64,000 nucleotides of DNA from JADLGH01 sp964586675 (GTDB lineage: Bacteria; Desulfobacterota_D; UBA1144; Nemesobacterales; UBA2774), in assembly GCA_964586675.1 (NCBI GenBank), contig CAZPHQ010000007.1:1-64000 (forward strand). Direction: 5' to 3'. Every line of letters starts with the position of its first letter. The first letter of the stretch is position 1. The notes under the pieces are model-generated. The model was not told the origin of the DNA, made no database searches, and saw only the letters and a program-made list of their open reading frames with translations. Both the position numbers and the translations under genes were made by a program. Positions 50,570 to 59,853 of the stretch are shown piece after piece.

Positions 50570-51997
50570 TTATTTCGAAAGTTCCCTCAATAGTATTTCG
50601 TTCACAAGCTTCGGATTCGCTTTTCCCTGGGTCGCTTTCATCACCTGGCCGACGAAAAACCCCATCAGCTTTTCATCCCCGCCCTTGTATCTCGATATCT
50701 CGTCCGGGTGCTTTTCAAGTATCCCGTATATGAGGCTTTCGAGCTCGCCCTTGTCGGAGATCTGCCTTATCCCTTTCCTCTCGATGATTTCCTTCGCAGT
50801 TCCGCCATCCGAAACCATCTCGGCGAATATGTCCTTGGCGATCTTCCCGCTTATAGTCCCGTCCTCGATGAGGTTTAAAAGCCCGGCAAGTTTTTGCGCC
50901 GTAACGGGGAATTCCGAGATGTCGTCGTCTTCCCTGAGCTCCCTGAGAACTTCCGTCATGATCCAGTTGCCGAGCGTTTTCGGATTCTTGTAGTGTGAGA
51001 GCGCTTCCTCGAAATAATCCGCTATTTCACGGGAGGACGTGAGCACGCCGGCGTCGTACTCCGGAAGCCCATAGACGCTCGCGAACCTCTCTCGCCGCGC
51101 GTCCGGCAGCTCCGGGAGAGACGCCTTCAGGATGTCGATGTCTCCCTGGCTGATTTCGACAGGAAGGAGGTCTGGGTCGGGGAAGTACCTGTAGTCGTGC
51201 GCCTCTTCTTTCGTTCTCATTGAAAAAGTGACGCCTTTATCCGCGTCGTAGAGGCGCGTCTCCTGAACTATCTTGCCGCCTCCCTCTACGACAGCCTCCT
51301 GCCGCTTTATCTCGTATTCTATGGCGCGATGTATGAACTTAAAGGAATTGACGTTCTTTATCTCGACCTTCGTTCCGAGTGTTTTCGAACCCTTGGGACG
51401 TATGGAGACGTTGGCGTCGCACCGGAGGCTTCCCTCTTCCATGTTGCCGTCGCAGACGCCTATGTATCTAAGTATCGAGCGGAGCTTCTTAAGATACGCC
51501 ACCGCCTCCTCGGCGTCGGATATGTCGGGCTCGCTCACAATCTCTATAAGCGGAACGCCGGCCCGGTTAAGGTCCACGTGACTCGAGCTCCCGGAGTTGT
51601 CGTGGATGAGCTTCCCCGCGTCCTCCTCCATGTGTATCCTCGTCAGCCTGATCCTCTTTACCTCCTTGCCCGAGGGAATATCCAGCCAGCCGCCGGAAGA
51701 GTAGGGCTCCTCATACTGCGAAATCTGGTAGCCTTTCGGGAGGTCAGGGTAGAAATAATTCTTCCTTGCGAAGCGCGAACGCCCGTGTATCGTGCAGTTT
51801 AGCGCGAGCGCGGCCTTCACAGCCAGCTCCAGCGCCTTTTTGTTGAGGACAGGCAAAACACCCGGCATGCCGAGGCACACGGGCGTCACCTGCGAGTTAG
51901 GCGCCGCGCCGAAGGCCGTGGCCGCGGTGGAGAATATCTTGGACTCGGTCTCGAGCTGCGCATGCACCTCGAGGCCTATGACCGGTTCGAATTCCAT
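50570..51997 (-). CDS. gatB: Glutamyl-tRNA(Gln)/aspartyl-tRNA(Asn) amidotransferase subunit B
   Basis: The 475-residue subunit has all family landmarks: EPVIGLEVHAQLETESKIF, TPVCLGMPGVLPVLN, KNYFYPDLPKGYQISQYEEP and the C-terminal YqeY-like helical domain (PDEISRYKGGDEKLMGFFVGQVMKATQGKANP). It binds the misacylated tRNA and activates its side chain for amidation. AAAGGAG precedes the ATG. gatC and gatA are elsewhere, at 35748-37512. Confidence 0.97.
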   Translation of the reverse strand: MEFEPVIGLEVHAQLETESKIFSTAATAFGAAPNSQVTPVCLGMPGVLPVLNKKALELAVKAALALNCTIHGRSRFARKNYFYPDLPKGYQISQYEEPYSSGGWLDIPSGKEVKRIRLTRIHMEEDAGKLIHDNSGSSSHVDLNRAGVPLIEIVSEPDISDAEEAVAYLKKLRSILRYIGVCDGNMEEGSLRCDANVSIRPKGSKTLGTKVEIKNVNSFKFIHRAIEYEIKRQEAVVEGGGKIVQETRLYDADKGVTFSMRTKEEAHDYRYFPDPDLLPVEISQGDIDILKASLPELPDARRERFASVYGLPEYDAGVLTSSREIADYFEEALSHYKNPKTLGNWIMTEVLRELREDDDISEFPVTAQKLAGLLNLIEDGTISGKIAKDIFAEMVSDGGTAKEIIERKGIRQISDKGELESLIYGILEKHPDEISRYKGGDEKLMGFFVGQVMKATQGKANPKLVNEILLRELSK

Positions 51998-52066
51998 GTA
52001 ATCGGGTCTCCTTTCAGTTAAATTAATGGTGATTGATAAGGGACAATTGTCAAGGACGGAGAGAGC

Positions 52067-52732
52067 ATGAGCGATAATGTGCTGGTTATTTCACCCCACC
52101 CGGACGACCTCGAAATAGGAATGGGCGGGACAGTGGCGAAGTTCACCGAATCGGGCGTGAACGTCGTGTCGATGGTCGTTACGGACGGTAGGCGGAGCAC
52201 CAGCCTCTACGGGCTCAGCGAGGACGAGATGGCGGAGCTCAGGGGATATGAAGTGAGGAACGCGACGGCTGTCCTCGGGATCGGTTACCTCATCCTTCTC
52301 GGTCTCGGCGACGTCCGCTCCGGGGAGAATAAATCCTCTCTCGCCTCTGCGCTCGAAGACGCAATCGAGCGCTTCTCCCCGCGCGAGATCTATATGCCGC
52401 ATCCCGAAATCGACAAGCACCCTACTCACAGGGCCGTGTCTTCGATCGCTCTCGATACGCTACGGGGAATGGACACAGCTCTTCTGCCGGAAGGCCTGAA
52501 AGTTTGGTCCTATGAGGTGTGGACACCATTCCCTTCCTACGACAGGATGGAGGACATATCCCTCCAGATGCACGTGAAGCAGGCAGCTATAGATGCGCAC
52601 AAGAGCCAGCTCGAATATAAAAACTACACCGACGGCATAACAGGGCTTAACCGCTACCGCGCCGTTTTTAACGAAACGGGCGGCCTAACGATAATGGAGT
52701 ACGCCGAGATATTCCTGGAAGTAAAAATCTGA
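52067..52732 (+). CDS. PIG-L family deacetylase
   Basis: The 221-residue protein has the Zn site H11-P-D13-D14 (ISPHPDDLEIGMGG), the VTDGRRS segment and the HPEIDKHPTHRAVS motif near residue 110 with the third zinc ligand. PIG-L enzymes deacetylate N-acetylglucosamine-type sugars, including bacillithiol and mycothiol precursors, lipid-linked sugars or antibiotics. This organism has gshB, so a bacillithiol role is uncertain. It is divergent from gatB, sharing a 69-bp spacer with a GACAATTGTC palindrome. Confidence 0.85.
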   Translation: MSDNVLVISPHPDDLEIGMGGTVAKFTESGVNVVSMVVTDGRRSTSLYGLSEDEMAELRGYEVRNATAVLGIGYLILLGLGDVRSGENKSSLASALEDAIERFSPREIYMPHPEIDKHPTHRAVSSIALDTLRGMDTALLPEGLKVWSYEVWTPFPSYDRMEDISLQMHVKQAAIDAHKSQLEYKNYTDGITGLNRYRAVFNETGGLTIMEYAEIFLEVKI

Positions 52733-52748
52733 ACGAATCTGTGTGATG

Positions 52749-53399
52749 TCAGACAGGTATACGCCCTGTCTTGAAGCTCCATAGCAGCATGTCGAGCTCG
52801 ACAAGGCTTATGCCGAGCTGGTCCGCAAGGGCCTTCATCTTCTCTTCTGCCTCGATGTATTTCTTCCCGGTCGATGGAGGCTTCTCTGATTCCGTAACGC
52901 CGATCTCGTGGAGCATCCTCGCTACGTTCTTGTCGAGTATGGCGTAATCCGTGTAGCCGATATTTCTCAGGAAGTGGCTCGCCTGCGTGTAGCCGAGTCC
53001 TTTAATATCTTTATTGAGGGCGAAAAAATCCCGGAGAGCCTTCCGGTCGCCGAAAGACTCCACAAGCTCCCGGAGCTTAAAGCCGTATTCCTTTTTGACA
53101 TAGTCCCTCGTGTGCGCGATGAAGAAAGACTTTTCGGGATATTTGTGAATGCCTTCGAGCCTGGCCGCCATTTCCTCGGCGCTCCCGTCTTTCAGGATGT
53201 CCTTTATCGCGGCGATTGATCTCAGGCCGACCTTCGGCCCGACTGCAGAGGTGAGAATGCAGAATGCGAGCTCTTCGAAAATCTTGTCGTCGTCCGCGCT
53301 CTCGCCCGTCTTTCTGAACTCTTCGAGCTGGGCGGAAATCGGCCCCCTCACGCGCTCGTACTCGGCCCGGAGCTCTTTCAGCGTTTCGTTTGAAACCAT
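52749..53399 (-). CDS. N-glycosylase/DNA lyase, Ogg2-like
   Basis: The 216-residue protein is a helix-hairpin-helix DNA glycosylase: FEELAFCILTSAVGPKVG at the start, then the HhH IKGLGYTQASHFLRNIGY and catalytic Asp156 in AILDKNV. Archaeal Ogg2 proteins have a Lys in the HhH loop (GYKEASHFLRN) as the lyase nucleophile; here the equivalent position is Thr138. The base-excision fold is clear, but beta-lyase activity is doubtful. It would act in repair of oxidised guanine. It is convergent with the PIG-L gene, 16 bp away. Confidence 0.8.
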   Translation of the reverse strand: MVSNETLKELRAEYERVRGPISAQLEEFRKTGESADDDKIFEELAFCILTSAVGPKVGLRSIAAIKDILKDGSAEEMAARLEGIHKYPEKSFFIAHTRDYVKKEYGFKLRELVESFGDRKALRDFFALNKDIKGLGYTQASHFLRNIGYTDYAILDKNVARMLHEIGVTESEKPPSTGKKYIEAEEKMKALADQLGISLVELDMLLWSFKTGRIPV

Positions 53400-53427
53400 G
53401 GATTAATTCTAGCATACGGCCGGTCGA

Positions 53428-54279
53428 TTATTTCAACCTGAGAGTCACGAAGTAGGAAGTCACCCACACGGCAAGAACCAGGCATACTGCGGAAATGAGA
53501 AACACGAGTAATTTTGCGGTGAATGGAACGCTCGGCTTCTTTTGTTCGTGATGCATGTTCATTCCGGCCATTCCCGCCATCCCGGGCATGCCTCCGTCCG
53601 CCGGCTTGCCGGTCGAGGCCGACATCATGCCGTGCTTGAGTCCGCTTCCGACGAGCCATGAGTTTACAGGATATGCCGTCAAACCTCCCGCTATAGTCGC
53701 CAGTGACGATATCCCCCAGAACATTAGCCCGGCAGGGTCGTCGCCCCCCGGTATCTTCGCCCTCATTATAGCCATAACCGGTATCATGCCGACCATCACG
53801 AAATTCATGGAGACAGTCTCGGAGAAAAACGTCTTTTTAACGGCCGTGAAATAGCTCCCGCCGAACATCGATCTCATGAAGAGCGCCTGAAAGACGAACA
53901 GCCCCACAATAAACGCCGCGATGTATTCGATTATTATGTCGAGGCCGTTAGGGAGGCCGAGATGAAACGTTACGATAGCTCCTAAAATTATCCCGGTCGC
54001 ATCCCCAGCGACGCAGTGCATGAGAGAGCCGACAGACTGCTTCCAGTGGGCGGCGATATAAGCGTCGTGCGTGCCCGGCATCGGCTGCCTGCATGAGAGG
54101 AGATAGATGAAAAGGCCCACCGGGCCCGTGTAAAGAACGATCAGGCCCCAGGCGAGCTTCATAACGCCCATTGCCGGGGTGTTCTTCTCCAGATCGTATA
54201 CGACGAATATAAGCGACGCCGCCGTCAGAATGAACCAGAGAAGGAGAACTCCGCCTGTAATCGATTCGGGGATTATCAT
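53428..54279 (-). CDS. DUF4396 membrane protein
   Basis: The 283-residue protein has five to six predicted membrane helices. It carries the DUF4396 hallmark in the helix HCVAGDATGIILGAIVTFHL and a His/Met-rich loop (GMPGMAGMAGMNMHHEQKK) that might bind metal. The family is unassigned; its location with metal-related genes in other bacteria is suggestive only. It is 28 bp downstream of the glycosylase gene's start and on the same strand, so it may precede that gene in a transcript. Confidence 0.75.
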   Translation of the reverse strand: MIIPESITGGVLLLWFILTAASLIFVVYDLEKNTPAMGVMKLAWGLIVLYTGPVGLFIYLLSCRQPMPGTHDAYIAAHWKQSVGSLMHCVAGDATGIILGAIVTFHLGLPNGLDIIIEYIAAFIVGLFVFQALFMRSMFGGSYFTAVKKTFFSETVSMNFVMVGMIPVMAIMRAKIPGGDDPAGLMFWGISSLATIAGGLTAYPVNSWLVGSGLKHGMMSASTGKPADGGMPGMAGMAGMNMHHEQKKPSVPFTAKLLVFLISAVCLVLAVWVTSYFVTLRLK

Positions 54280-54423
54280 TGTGCACTCTAGTTATTTGCG
54301 GGTGTTAGCGTCCCGTGTCCGAGCCATTATGGCACGAAGCCCGAAGCCTTGTCAACCGGCGGGTTTGACAGCAGCGCAGCCGCCGTGTGATAATCTCACA
54401 TTGCCGCATTCCGGTGTCACGGT

Positions 54424-56646
54424 ATGAACCTCAGGCACTTTCTCTTCACATTCCGTATAAAGTCGGCGATAAAGATAACCCTCGCCGGGCTCTTCTGCCT
54501 GCTGGTCGGCAATATTTTTCACCTCGAATCCGCTTACCTCTCGGTCCTCTTTCTCTATCTCATCATGCTCATGTACAACGGTCAGGCCCTGGCCGTCGGG
54601 CTTCAGTCCATCGCGGGCAGCATTGTGAGCGGGGGGCTTTCCCTTCTGATCGCAACAGTCTTCATATATTCGGGAGTCGTTTATCTACTCCTCATGGGCC
54701 TCCTGATTTTTATGATTATGCTGCTCGTCGGTAAATATTTTCTCCCGGCCATCTTGAGCGGCATAGTCGCCGCGATGTCGATGTTCGTCGTGATATTCCA
54801 GTCGCTCGACCAGGCGTCCGTGACGATCCAGAACTACCTCATTCAGATGTGCATAGGGGTCTTTGCTGCATGGATGGTAGACGACCTCATCTGGCCCCGG
54901 AGAAGCCGGGACGCCCTCCGCACGACCCTCGCTTCGGTCTACAAAGATTTCTCCGAGCGCTTCGCCAGTCTGGCGAACGCCGCCGTGAAAGACAGGGGCG
55001 AAGACGCCATATCCCTCGAAGTCTTCAATAACCTCGTCAACCTCGTCGACCGCACGAAGCGCGAGAGCCGGGAGGGCACGTTTTATCCCGAGCCCTACAT
55101 GAAGCTAACAGCCTACGCCAAGGGCGTATATATCAGGCTCGACGTCCTCGAAGACTCAATATCGAAAAATCATAAGTGCCTCGGAATGGAGGAGGTCAAA
55201 AGCGTTATCGACGGGATTTTCTCCGGCCTTTCTGCCGAGTTCGCCAAGCTCGCCGGCGCGGTCGAGTCAGGAAGCGCTCCCGGTGCTCCTGATGCAGCGC
55301 TCGACTCCGCTTCCGCCTCGCTCGGGGATCTCTATCTCAAACTTCGTGCGGTGGAGGGCGACAGGGAGTATTTCGACGACCTTCTCGCGCTCGGCTCGCT
55401 GCCGCCACTCTTCGACGGCATACTCAATCTCCTGAAGAATTCGGTTCAGACGCTCGGCGTCATACGCGCCGGCTCCTACCCCGAGCTCCTCGGCAGCAGG
55501 GTGACACACGCCCCGGAGGTCGAAAAGGTAAAGAGCTCACTCGGCGCGTATTTCACCACCGACGACGCGAAGCAGTCCGTAAAAACCGTGATCATCATCA
55601 TGCTTCTTCTCCTGGGCGAGATGTTCCTTAACCTTCCGGGAAGCTCCCAGGCCTCGTTCTACGGCGTCCTCTTCGGCTCGATGCCTAACACCGGCCAGGC
55701 CCATCTCAAAGGTAAATTAGCCATAATCGGCGTCGTCGCGGGCCTCTCATACGGCATCCTCGGGCTCATAATCGTCTCGCAGACGAGCCGCTTTATGGTA
55801 CTCATTCTACTCTTTTGCCTGGGCCTCTTCCTCGCCTCTTACGTCGCAACGGGCAACAGGAGAATAGCGTATTCCGGCGTTCAGGCGGGCCTGATGATTC
55901 CCTACGTATTTCTTATAGACACGGGTCCCGAGGTAAATCTCGACCTCGCGTTCACGCGGTTCTGCGCGCTCCTGATGGCGTCGGCGATAGGGCTCATCGT
56001 TCTTCACAACCTCTGGCCCGTTAGCCCCTACGAGCAGCTCAAGAAAAGAATATCCTACGCTCTCAAGGTCAGCGGGCAGATATTCGCCAAGCTCCTCACG
56101 GGTGACGAAAAGGACAGGGACAAGATCGAATCCCTCGTCACCCCCCTCGCGGCTTCCCTTCCGACAAGCTCGACCCTTCTCTTCGACGCACGCTTCGTGA
56201 TAGGCGACGAAAAGCTCCACGGCGAGGAATTCGTCGAGATAATAGGGGCCCTCGAAGTCATATTCTCCGAGCTCGAAACCATCAAGAAGACGGTCTACGC
56301 CGGAAAGGACAACAAGCTTCTCGCCGAATACTTAGAACAGATGACCCCGAGCTACCAGAAAATCGGCGCTCTCTTCGGCGCAACATCAGCCGGCTTCAGC
56401 TCAGGGCAGGATCTCAGCGCGGAGATATCCGGCCTAATGGAGGAGATAAGGAAGAGAAGGCAGGAGTTCAGGGAAACCGGGATCTGGAAGAGCTTTCCAG
56501 TGAAAGAAATCGAAGAGGATATCCTCATGGCGACCAGCGTGGACGGCATACTCGATTCGCTGTCGAAGATATATTCGCTCATGTCTACTATAGAGGAGCC
56601 CGGCAAAAACCCGTCGGTAGCGCTCGCCGGTAGCGGGGCTTCTTAG
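54424..56646 (+). CDS. FUSC-family (AaeB/YccS-like) inner-membrane efflux transporter
   Basis: The 740-residue protein has two halves, each with an N-terminal membrane bundle of about five helices (about 15-155 and 385-530) followed by a large helical cytoplasmic domain. This is the FUSC layout of AaeB and aromatic-acid exporters. The second half carries GSSQASFYGVLFGSMPNTGQAHL. It would export aromatic or other organic acids by proton coupling. A membrane-fusion gene (58605) that could supply the AaeA-like partner lies 2 kb downstream, separated by an antiporter and a lipoprotein. Confidence 0.8.
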   Translation: MNLRHFLFTFRIKSAIKITLAGLFCLLVGNIFHLESAYLSVLFLYLIMLMYNGQALAVGLQSIAGSIVSGGLSLLIATVFIYSGVVYLLLMGLLIFMIMLLVGKYFLPAILSGIVAAMSMFVVIFQSLDQASVTIQNYLIQMCIGVFAAWMVDDLIWPRRSRDALRTTLASVYKDFSERFASLANAAVKDRGEDAISLEVFNNLVNLVDRTKRESREGTFYPEPYMKLTAYAKGVYIRLDVLEDSISKNHKCLGMEEVKSVIDGIFSGLSAEFAKLAGAVESGSAPGAPDAALDSASASLGDLYLKLRAVEGDREYFDDLLALGSLPPLFDGILNLLKNSVQTLGVIRAGSYPELLGSRVTHAPEVEKVKSSLGAYFTTDDAKQSVKTVIIIMLLLLGEMFLNLPGSSQASFYGVLFGSMPNTGQAHLKGKLAIIGVVAGLSYGILGLIIVSQTSRFMVLILLFCLGLFLASYVATGNRRIAYSGVQAGLMIPYVFLIDTGPEVNLDLAFTRFCALLMASAIGLIVLHNLWPVSPYEQLKKRISYALKVSGQIFAKLLTGDEKDRDKIESLVTPLAASLPTSSTLLFDARFVIGDEKLHGEEFVEIIGALEVIFSELETIKKTVYAGKDNKLLAEYLEQMTPSYQKIGALFGATSAGFSSGQDLSAEISGLMEEIRKRRQEFRETGIWKSFPVKEIEEDILMATSVDGILDSLSKIYSLMSTIEEPGKNPSVALAGSGAS

Positions 56647-56742
56647 CGGCCGGGATATGGACTTTCAGCCTTCCGCTTTGTATAATGCGGTGTAGAATAT
56701 CGGCTCCGGGGCTAGGGCCATCCTTGGATTAACCGGGTAATA

Positions 56743-58008
56743 ATGGATCTCTTCTCTGTCTTAACAATCCTTATAACTCTAACTGCTCTGTTCAGTTTTC
56801 TTAACGAAATTTTCCTCAAGCTGCCGACGACGATAGGCATCATGCTCGCCTCGCTCGCGTCGTCTCTTCTCATAATGGTTTCGGCGTATCTCGGCTTCGG
56901 CACCATCGACTGGGCAGTGCAGCTCGTCAACGCCGCCGATTTCGACCACCTCGTCATGAACGGCATGCTGAGCTTTCTCCTCTTCGCCGGCGCGTCGCGC
57001 GTCAATCTCGACGATCTCGGCGAGTATAAGGGCACGATAGCCTACCTCGCCACGCTCGGCATGATAATCGCCACATTGCTGACAGGGTGGATCATATGGT
57101 GGGTGTTCGGCCTTCTCGGGATGAACATACCTCTCATCTACGCCCTTATCTTCGGGGCGATAATCTCTCCCATCGACGCCGTGGTGGTGCTAAAGCTCTT
57201 CAGGCGCATCGAGGCCGGGAAAACCCTCGAATCCATAATCACCGGCGAATCGCTTTTCAACGACGCCGTCGCGGTCGTCCTGTTCGTGCTCCTTCTGGAC
57301 GTCGCCACCGGCGAAACGACGCTCACCGGCGTAGAGATAGGCGAGTTCTTTTTAAAGGAGGCGCTGGGCGGGCTTCTCCTCGGCATATCGCTCGGTTATC
57401 TCAGCTACAGAATGATCTTCGAGATAATTATCAGGGGAAAGGACGGCAGCATAGTCATCGCCCTTATAACGCTCGCGCTCGTCTCGGGCGGCTACTCCCT
57501 CGCCGAGCTTCTCGACGTATCCGGCCCGCTCACATGCGTCGTCGCCGGGCTCTTCCTGGCCAGGAGGCGGAGGCTCATGCCGAGCTCCGCAGACCATGTA
57601 AGGTCTTACGTCGGTAACTTCTGGGAGATAATCGACGATATTCTCAACGCCGTCCTCTTCGTACTTATCGGGCTCGAAGTCCTGGTGCTCAACTTCGAAA
57701 GGTCATACATCATCTGCGGGCTTATGGCGGTTCCCCTCATCACGCTCGCCCGCTTCGTCAGCGTCGAGCTTCCGCTGGTTCTTCTGAGGTACTTCAGACA
57801 GATTCCAAACCTCTCGGGTTTCATAATGACCTGGAGCGGTATAAGGGGCGGCGTCTCGATAGCGCTCGCCCTCTCTCTGCCCGACTCCAAGGAAAGGGAC
57901 CTCCTGGTCTTCATGACCTATATCGTCGTCGTGTTCTCCATACTCGTCCAAGGGCTAACGCTCGAAAACGCCGTCAAGTGGAATAACAAAAAAGAGAGCG
58001 GGCATTGA
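56743..58008 (+). CDS. CPA1-type Na+/H+ antiporter
   Basis: The 421-residue membrane protein has about twelve helices. Diagnostic is GESLFNDAVAVVLFVLLLD, the ion-binding Asn-Asp region of the CPA1 family, with FGAIISPIDAVVVLKLFRR and the GIRGGVSIALALSLP motif near the end. It exchanges cytoplasmic Na+ or K+ for protons in pH and salt homeostasis. It lies 96 bp after the FUSC gene and before a lipoprotein, all on the plus strand. Confidence 0.88.
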   Translation: MDLFSVLTILITLTALFSFLNEIFLKLPTTIGIMLASLASSLLIMVSAYLGFGTIDWAVQLVNAADFDHLVMNGMLSFLLFAGASRVNLDDLGEYKGTIAYLATLGMIIATLLTGWIIWWVFGLLGMNIPLIYALIFGAIISPIDAVVVLKLFRRIEAGKTLESIITGESLFNDAVAVVLFVLLLDVATGETTLTGVEIGEFFLKEALGGLLLGISLGYLSYRMIFEIIIRGKDGSIVIALITLALVSGGYSLAELLDVSGPLTCVVAGLFLARRRRLMPSSADHVRSYVGNFWEIIDDILNAVLFVLIGLEVLVLNFERSYIICGLMAVPLITLARFVSVELPLVLLRYFRQIPNLSGFIMTWSGIRGGVSIALALSLPDSKERDLLVFMTYIVVVFSILVQGLTLENAVKWNNKKESGH

Positions 58009-58114
58009 GCCGCAGCCTATTTAATTCCGAACGTTTAGGTGTTAGGTTTAAGTAAAATCAAACGCCGGACCTGAATCGACTTTTTACGGAATACAAATTC
58101 CAGGAGGAAATTTA

Positions 58115-58519
58115 ATGATATCTTTCAAAGTTGCCGTCCCTGCGCTTCTTGCGCTCTCGCTTCTGATCGGATGCGCCGCTGTAAAAACGGAGGAAACCGT
58201 CAGCACGGAGAGCCTTCTCAGCGCGGCGGGGTTCAAGATGGTCCCCGCGACAACGCCCGCGGAAGTAGACATGCTGAACTCGCTTCCGCCCAACAAGGTC
58301 CAGTTCTCGGTCAAGAACAACCAGCCTCTCTACTGGTACGCAGACCCTGTCGCCTGCAACTGCGTCTGGACGGGAGACCAGGCTGCCTACAACCGCTACC
58401 AGGGGCTCGTCGTCGAATCGAATATAGCCGAAGAGCAGCAGGAAACGGCGGAAATGATGGAAGAGGCCGCGTTCGGCCCCGGATACTGGGGATGGATGGG
58501 CGGCCCCTGGGGATGGTAA
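58115..58519 (+). CDS. Small lipoprotein with Trp/Gly-rich end
   Basis: The 134-residue product starts with a lipoprotein signal (FKVAVPALLALSLLIGC; lipobox LIGC). It has a conserved-looking core (NNQPLYWYADPVACNCVWTGDQ) and ends GYWGWMGGPWGW. CAGGAGG precedes the ATG. No family is recognised. The location between an antiporter and an efflux-fusion protein suggests an envelope role in the same export system. Confidence 0.7.
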   Translation: MISFKVAVPALLALSLLIGCAAVKTEETVSTESLLSAAGFKMVPATTPAEVDMLNSLPPNKVQFSVKNNQPLYWYADPVACNCVWTGDQAAYNRYQGLVVESNIAEEQQETAEMMEEAAFGPGYWGWMGGPWGW

Positions 58520-58604
58520 TCGCTTAAATACGGCACGTCCGTGATTACGGCTGCGGGCGCGGACAGGTCACTCCGCAGCCGGAGGATAGAGGTACGCTCG
58601 GCCC

Positions 58605-59714
58605 ATGAGCCTTAAGGACTTCGCGACCCGGATAAATATCGAAAACCTGACCTCTTCGGTAAGGTTCTGGATACTCCTCGTCGTTTTCATAATCATAGTG
58701 CTCATCTTCTACTACGTCCTCCTCGACAGGTATACGCCGTATACGAGCGACGCTTATCTTCAGACCTATGTTTTACAGGTCGCGCCGCAGGTGGACGGGC
58801 GGGTGGTCGAGATCTACGTCGGGAACAACGAGCCTGTCGAGAAGGGGCAGAAGCTTTTCAAGCTCGACCCGCGCCCCTACGAATACCAGGCGCAGCAGCT
58901 CCGGGCGAAGCTCGTGCAGACGCGCCAGAACATAGACGAGCTCGGGAGCGACATCTCCGCGGCGTCCCAGGGCGTAAAACAGGCCGAGGCCGATTTCGCT
59001 TACGCAAACGAGCACTACGGCGACCTCAAGCCGCTGGCCGAAAAGAACTACATCGCGAAGCTCGAGCTCGACAAGGCCTTCCAGCAGGTAAACGCGAAGA
59101 GGGCGGTCCTGAACCAGGCCCGCGCAGATTTCGAAAAGGCGAAGCAGGCGCTCGAGTACAAGATAGACGACGAGTTCGCGATAATAAAAGAGGCCGAATC
59201 AAACCTCGCCCTCGCGGAATACAATCTCGAGCAGACGATCTGCTACGCCCCATCGGACGGATACATAACCAACCTTCAGCTCGTGGTGGGCTCGTTCGTA
59301 AACGCAGGCGCCGCGGTGCTCACCTTCGTCGACGACAACAACTGGCGCGTCGTCGCGAATTTCAGGGAGAACAGCATCGGGCAGATAAAGCCCGGCCAGG
59401 AGGCCGAGGTCACAATCGCCCTCTATCCCGGAAAGATATTCAAGGCGGTGGTCGAGAGCACCGACTGGGGAATACTGGCGGGGCAGGGGATACCCTCGGG
59501 TGACCTTCCGCTGGTCGAAGACGACGGCAACTGGGTCAGGCTCTCGCAGCGCTTTCCCGTGCGTCTCAGGATAACCGACATCGACCGCGAGGAATACGAG
59601 CTCAGGATAGGCGGCTCGACGAGCGTGGCGGTATACACGGGCGACAACTGGATATTGAACGCCCTGGCGCGCCTATGGCTCAGGATCGGAAGCGTCGTGG
59701 ATTACGTTTATTAG
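58605..59714 (+). CDS. HlyD-family membrane fusion protein (EmrA/AaeA-like)
   Basis: The 369-residue protein has one N-terminal membrane helix (FWILLVVFIIIVLIFYYVLL). Next come the lipoyl/barrel half VAPQVDGRVVEIYVGNNEPVEKGQ, a long alpha-hairpin (about 90-205, AQQLRAKLVQTRQNIDEL...) and the second lipoyl half (CYAPSDGYITNLQLVVGSFV), then a beta-barrel domain. It spans the periplasm and couples an inner-membrane pump to an outer-membrane channel. The FUSC transporter 2 kb upstream is the likely partner. No TolC gene is in the window. Confidence 0.88.
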   Translation: MSLKDFATRINIENLTSSVRFWILLVVFIIIVLIFYYVLLDRYTPYTSDAYLQTYVLQVAPQVDGRVVEIYVGNNEPVEKGQKLFKLDPRPYEYQAQQLRAKLVQTRQNIDELGSDISAASQGVKQAEADFAYANEHYGDLKPLAEKNYIAKLELDKAFQQVNAKRAVLNQARADFEKAKQALEYKIDDEFAIIKEAESNLALAEYNLEQTICYAPSDGYITNLQLVVGSFVNAGAAVLTFVDDNNWRVVANFRENSIGQIKPGQEAEVTIALYPGKIFKAVVESTDWGILAGQGIPSGDLPLVEDDGNWVRLSQRFPVRLRITDIDREEYELRIGGSTSVAVYTGDNWILNALARLWLRIGSVVDYVY

Positions 59715-59853
59715 TAGTGGTCCAACAGGTTTGCTTTCCTTGGGCTGCTATTGGGAAGGTGCGGAAATTACCATATTTATTATGGCTTTTATAACTTAAG
59801 GTTAGCCATCAATTTGACCTTGCAATAACTAAATAATAAGCTAATCTTGCCAT

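Noticed and set aside
59814..59840. TTGACC...TAATAA as promoter of the AT-rich lipoprotein gene
   Set aside because: The spacing between boxes is too short (about 14 bp), so I did not list it.
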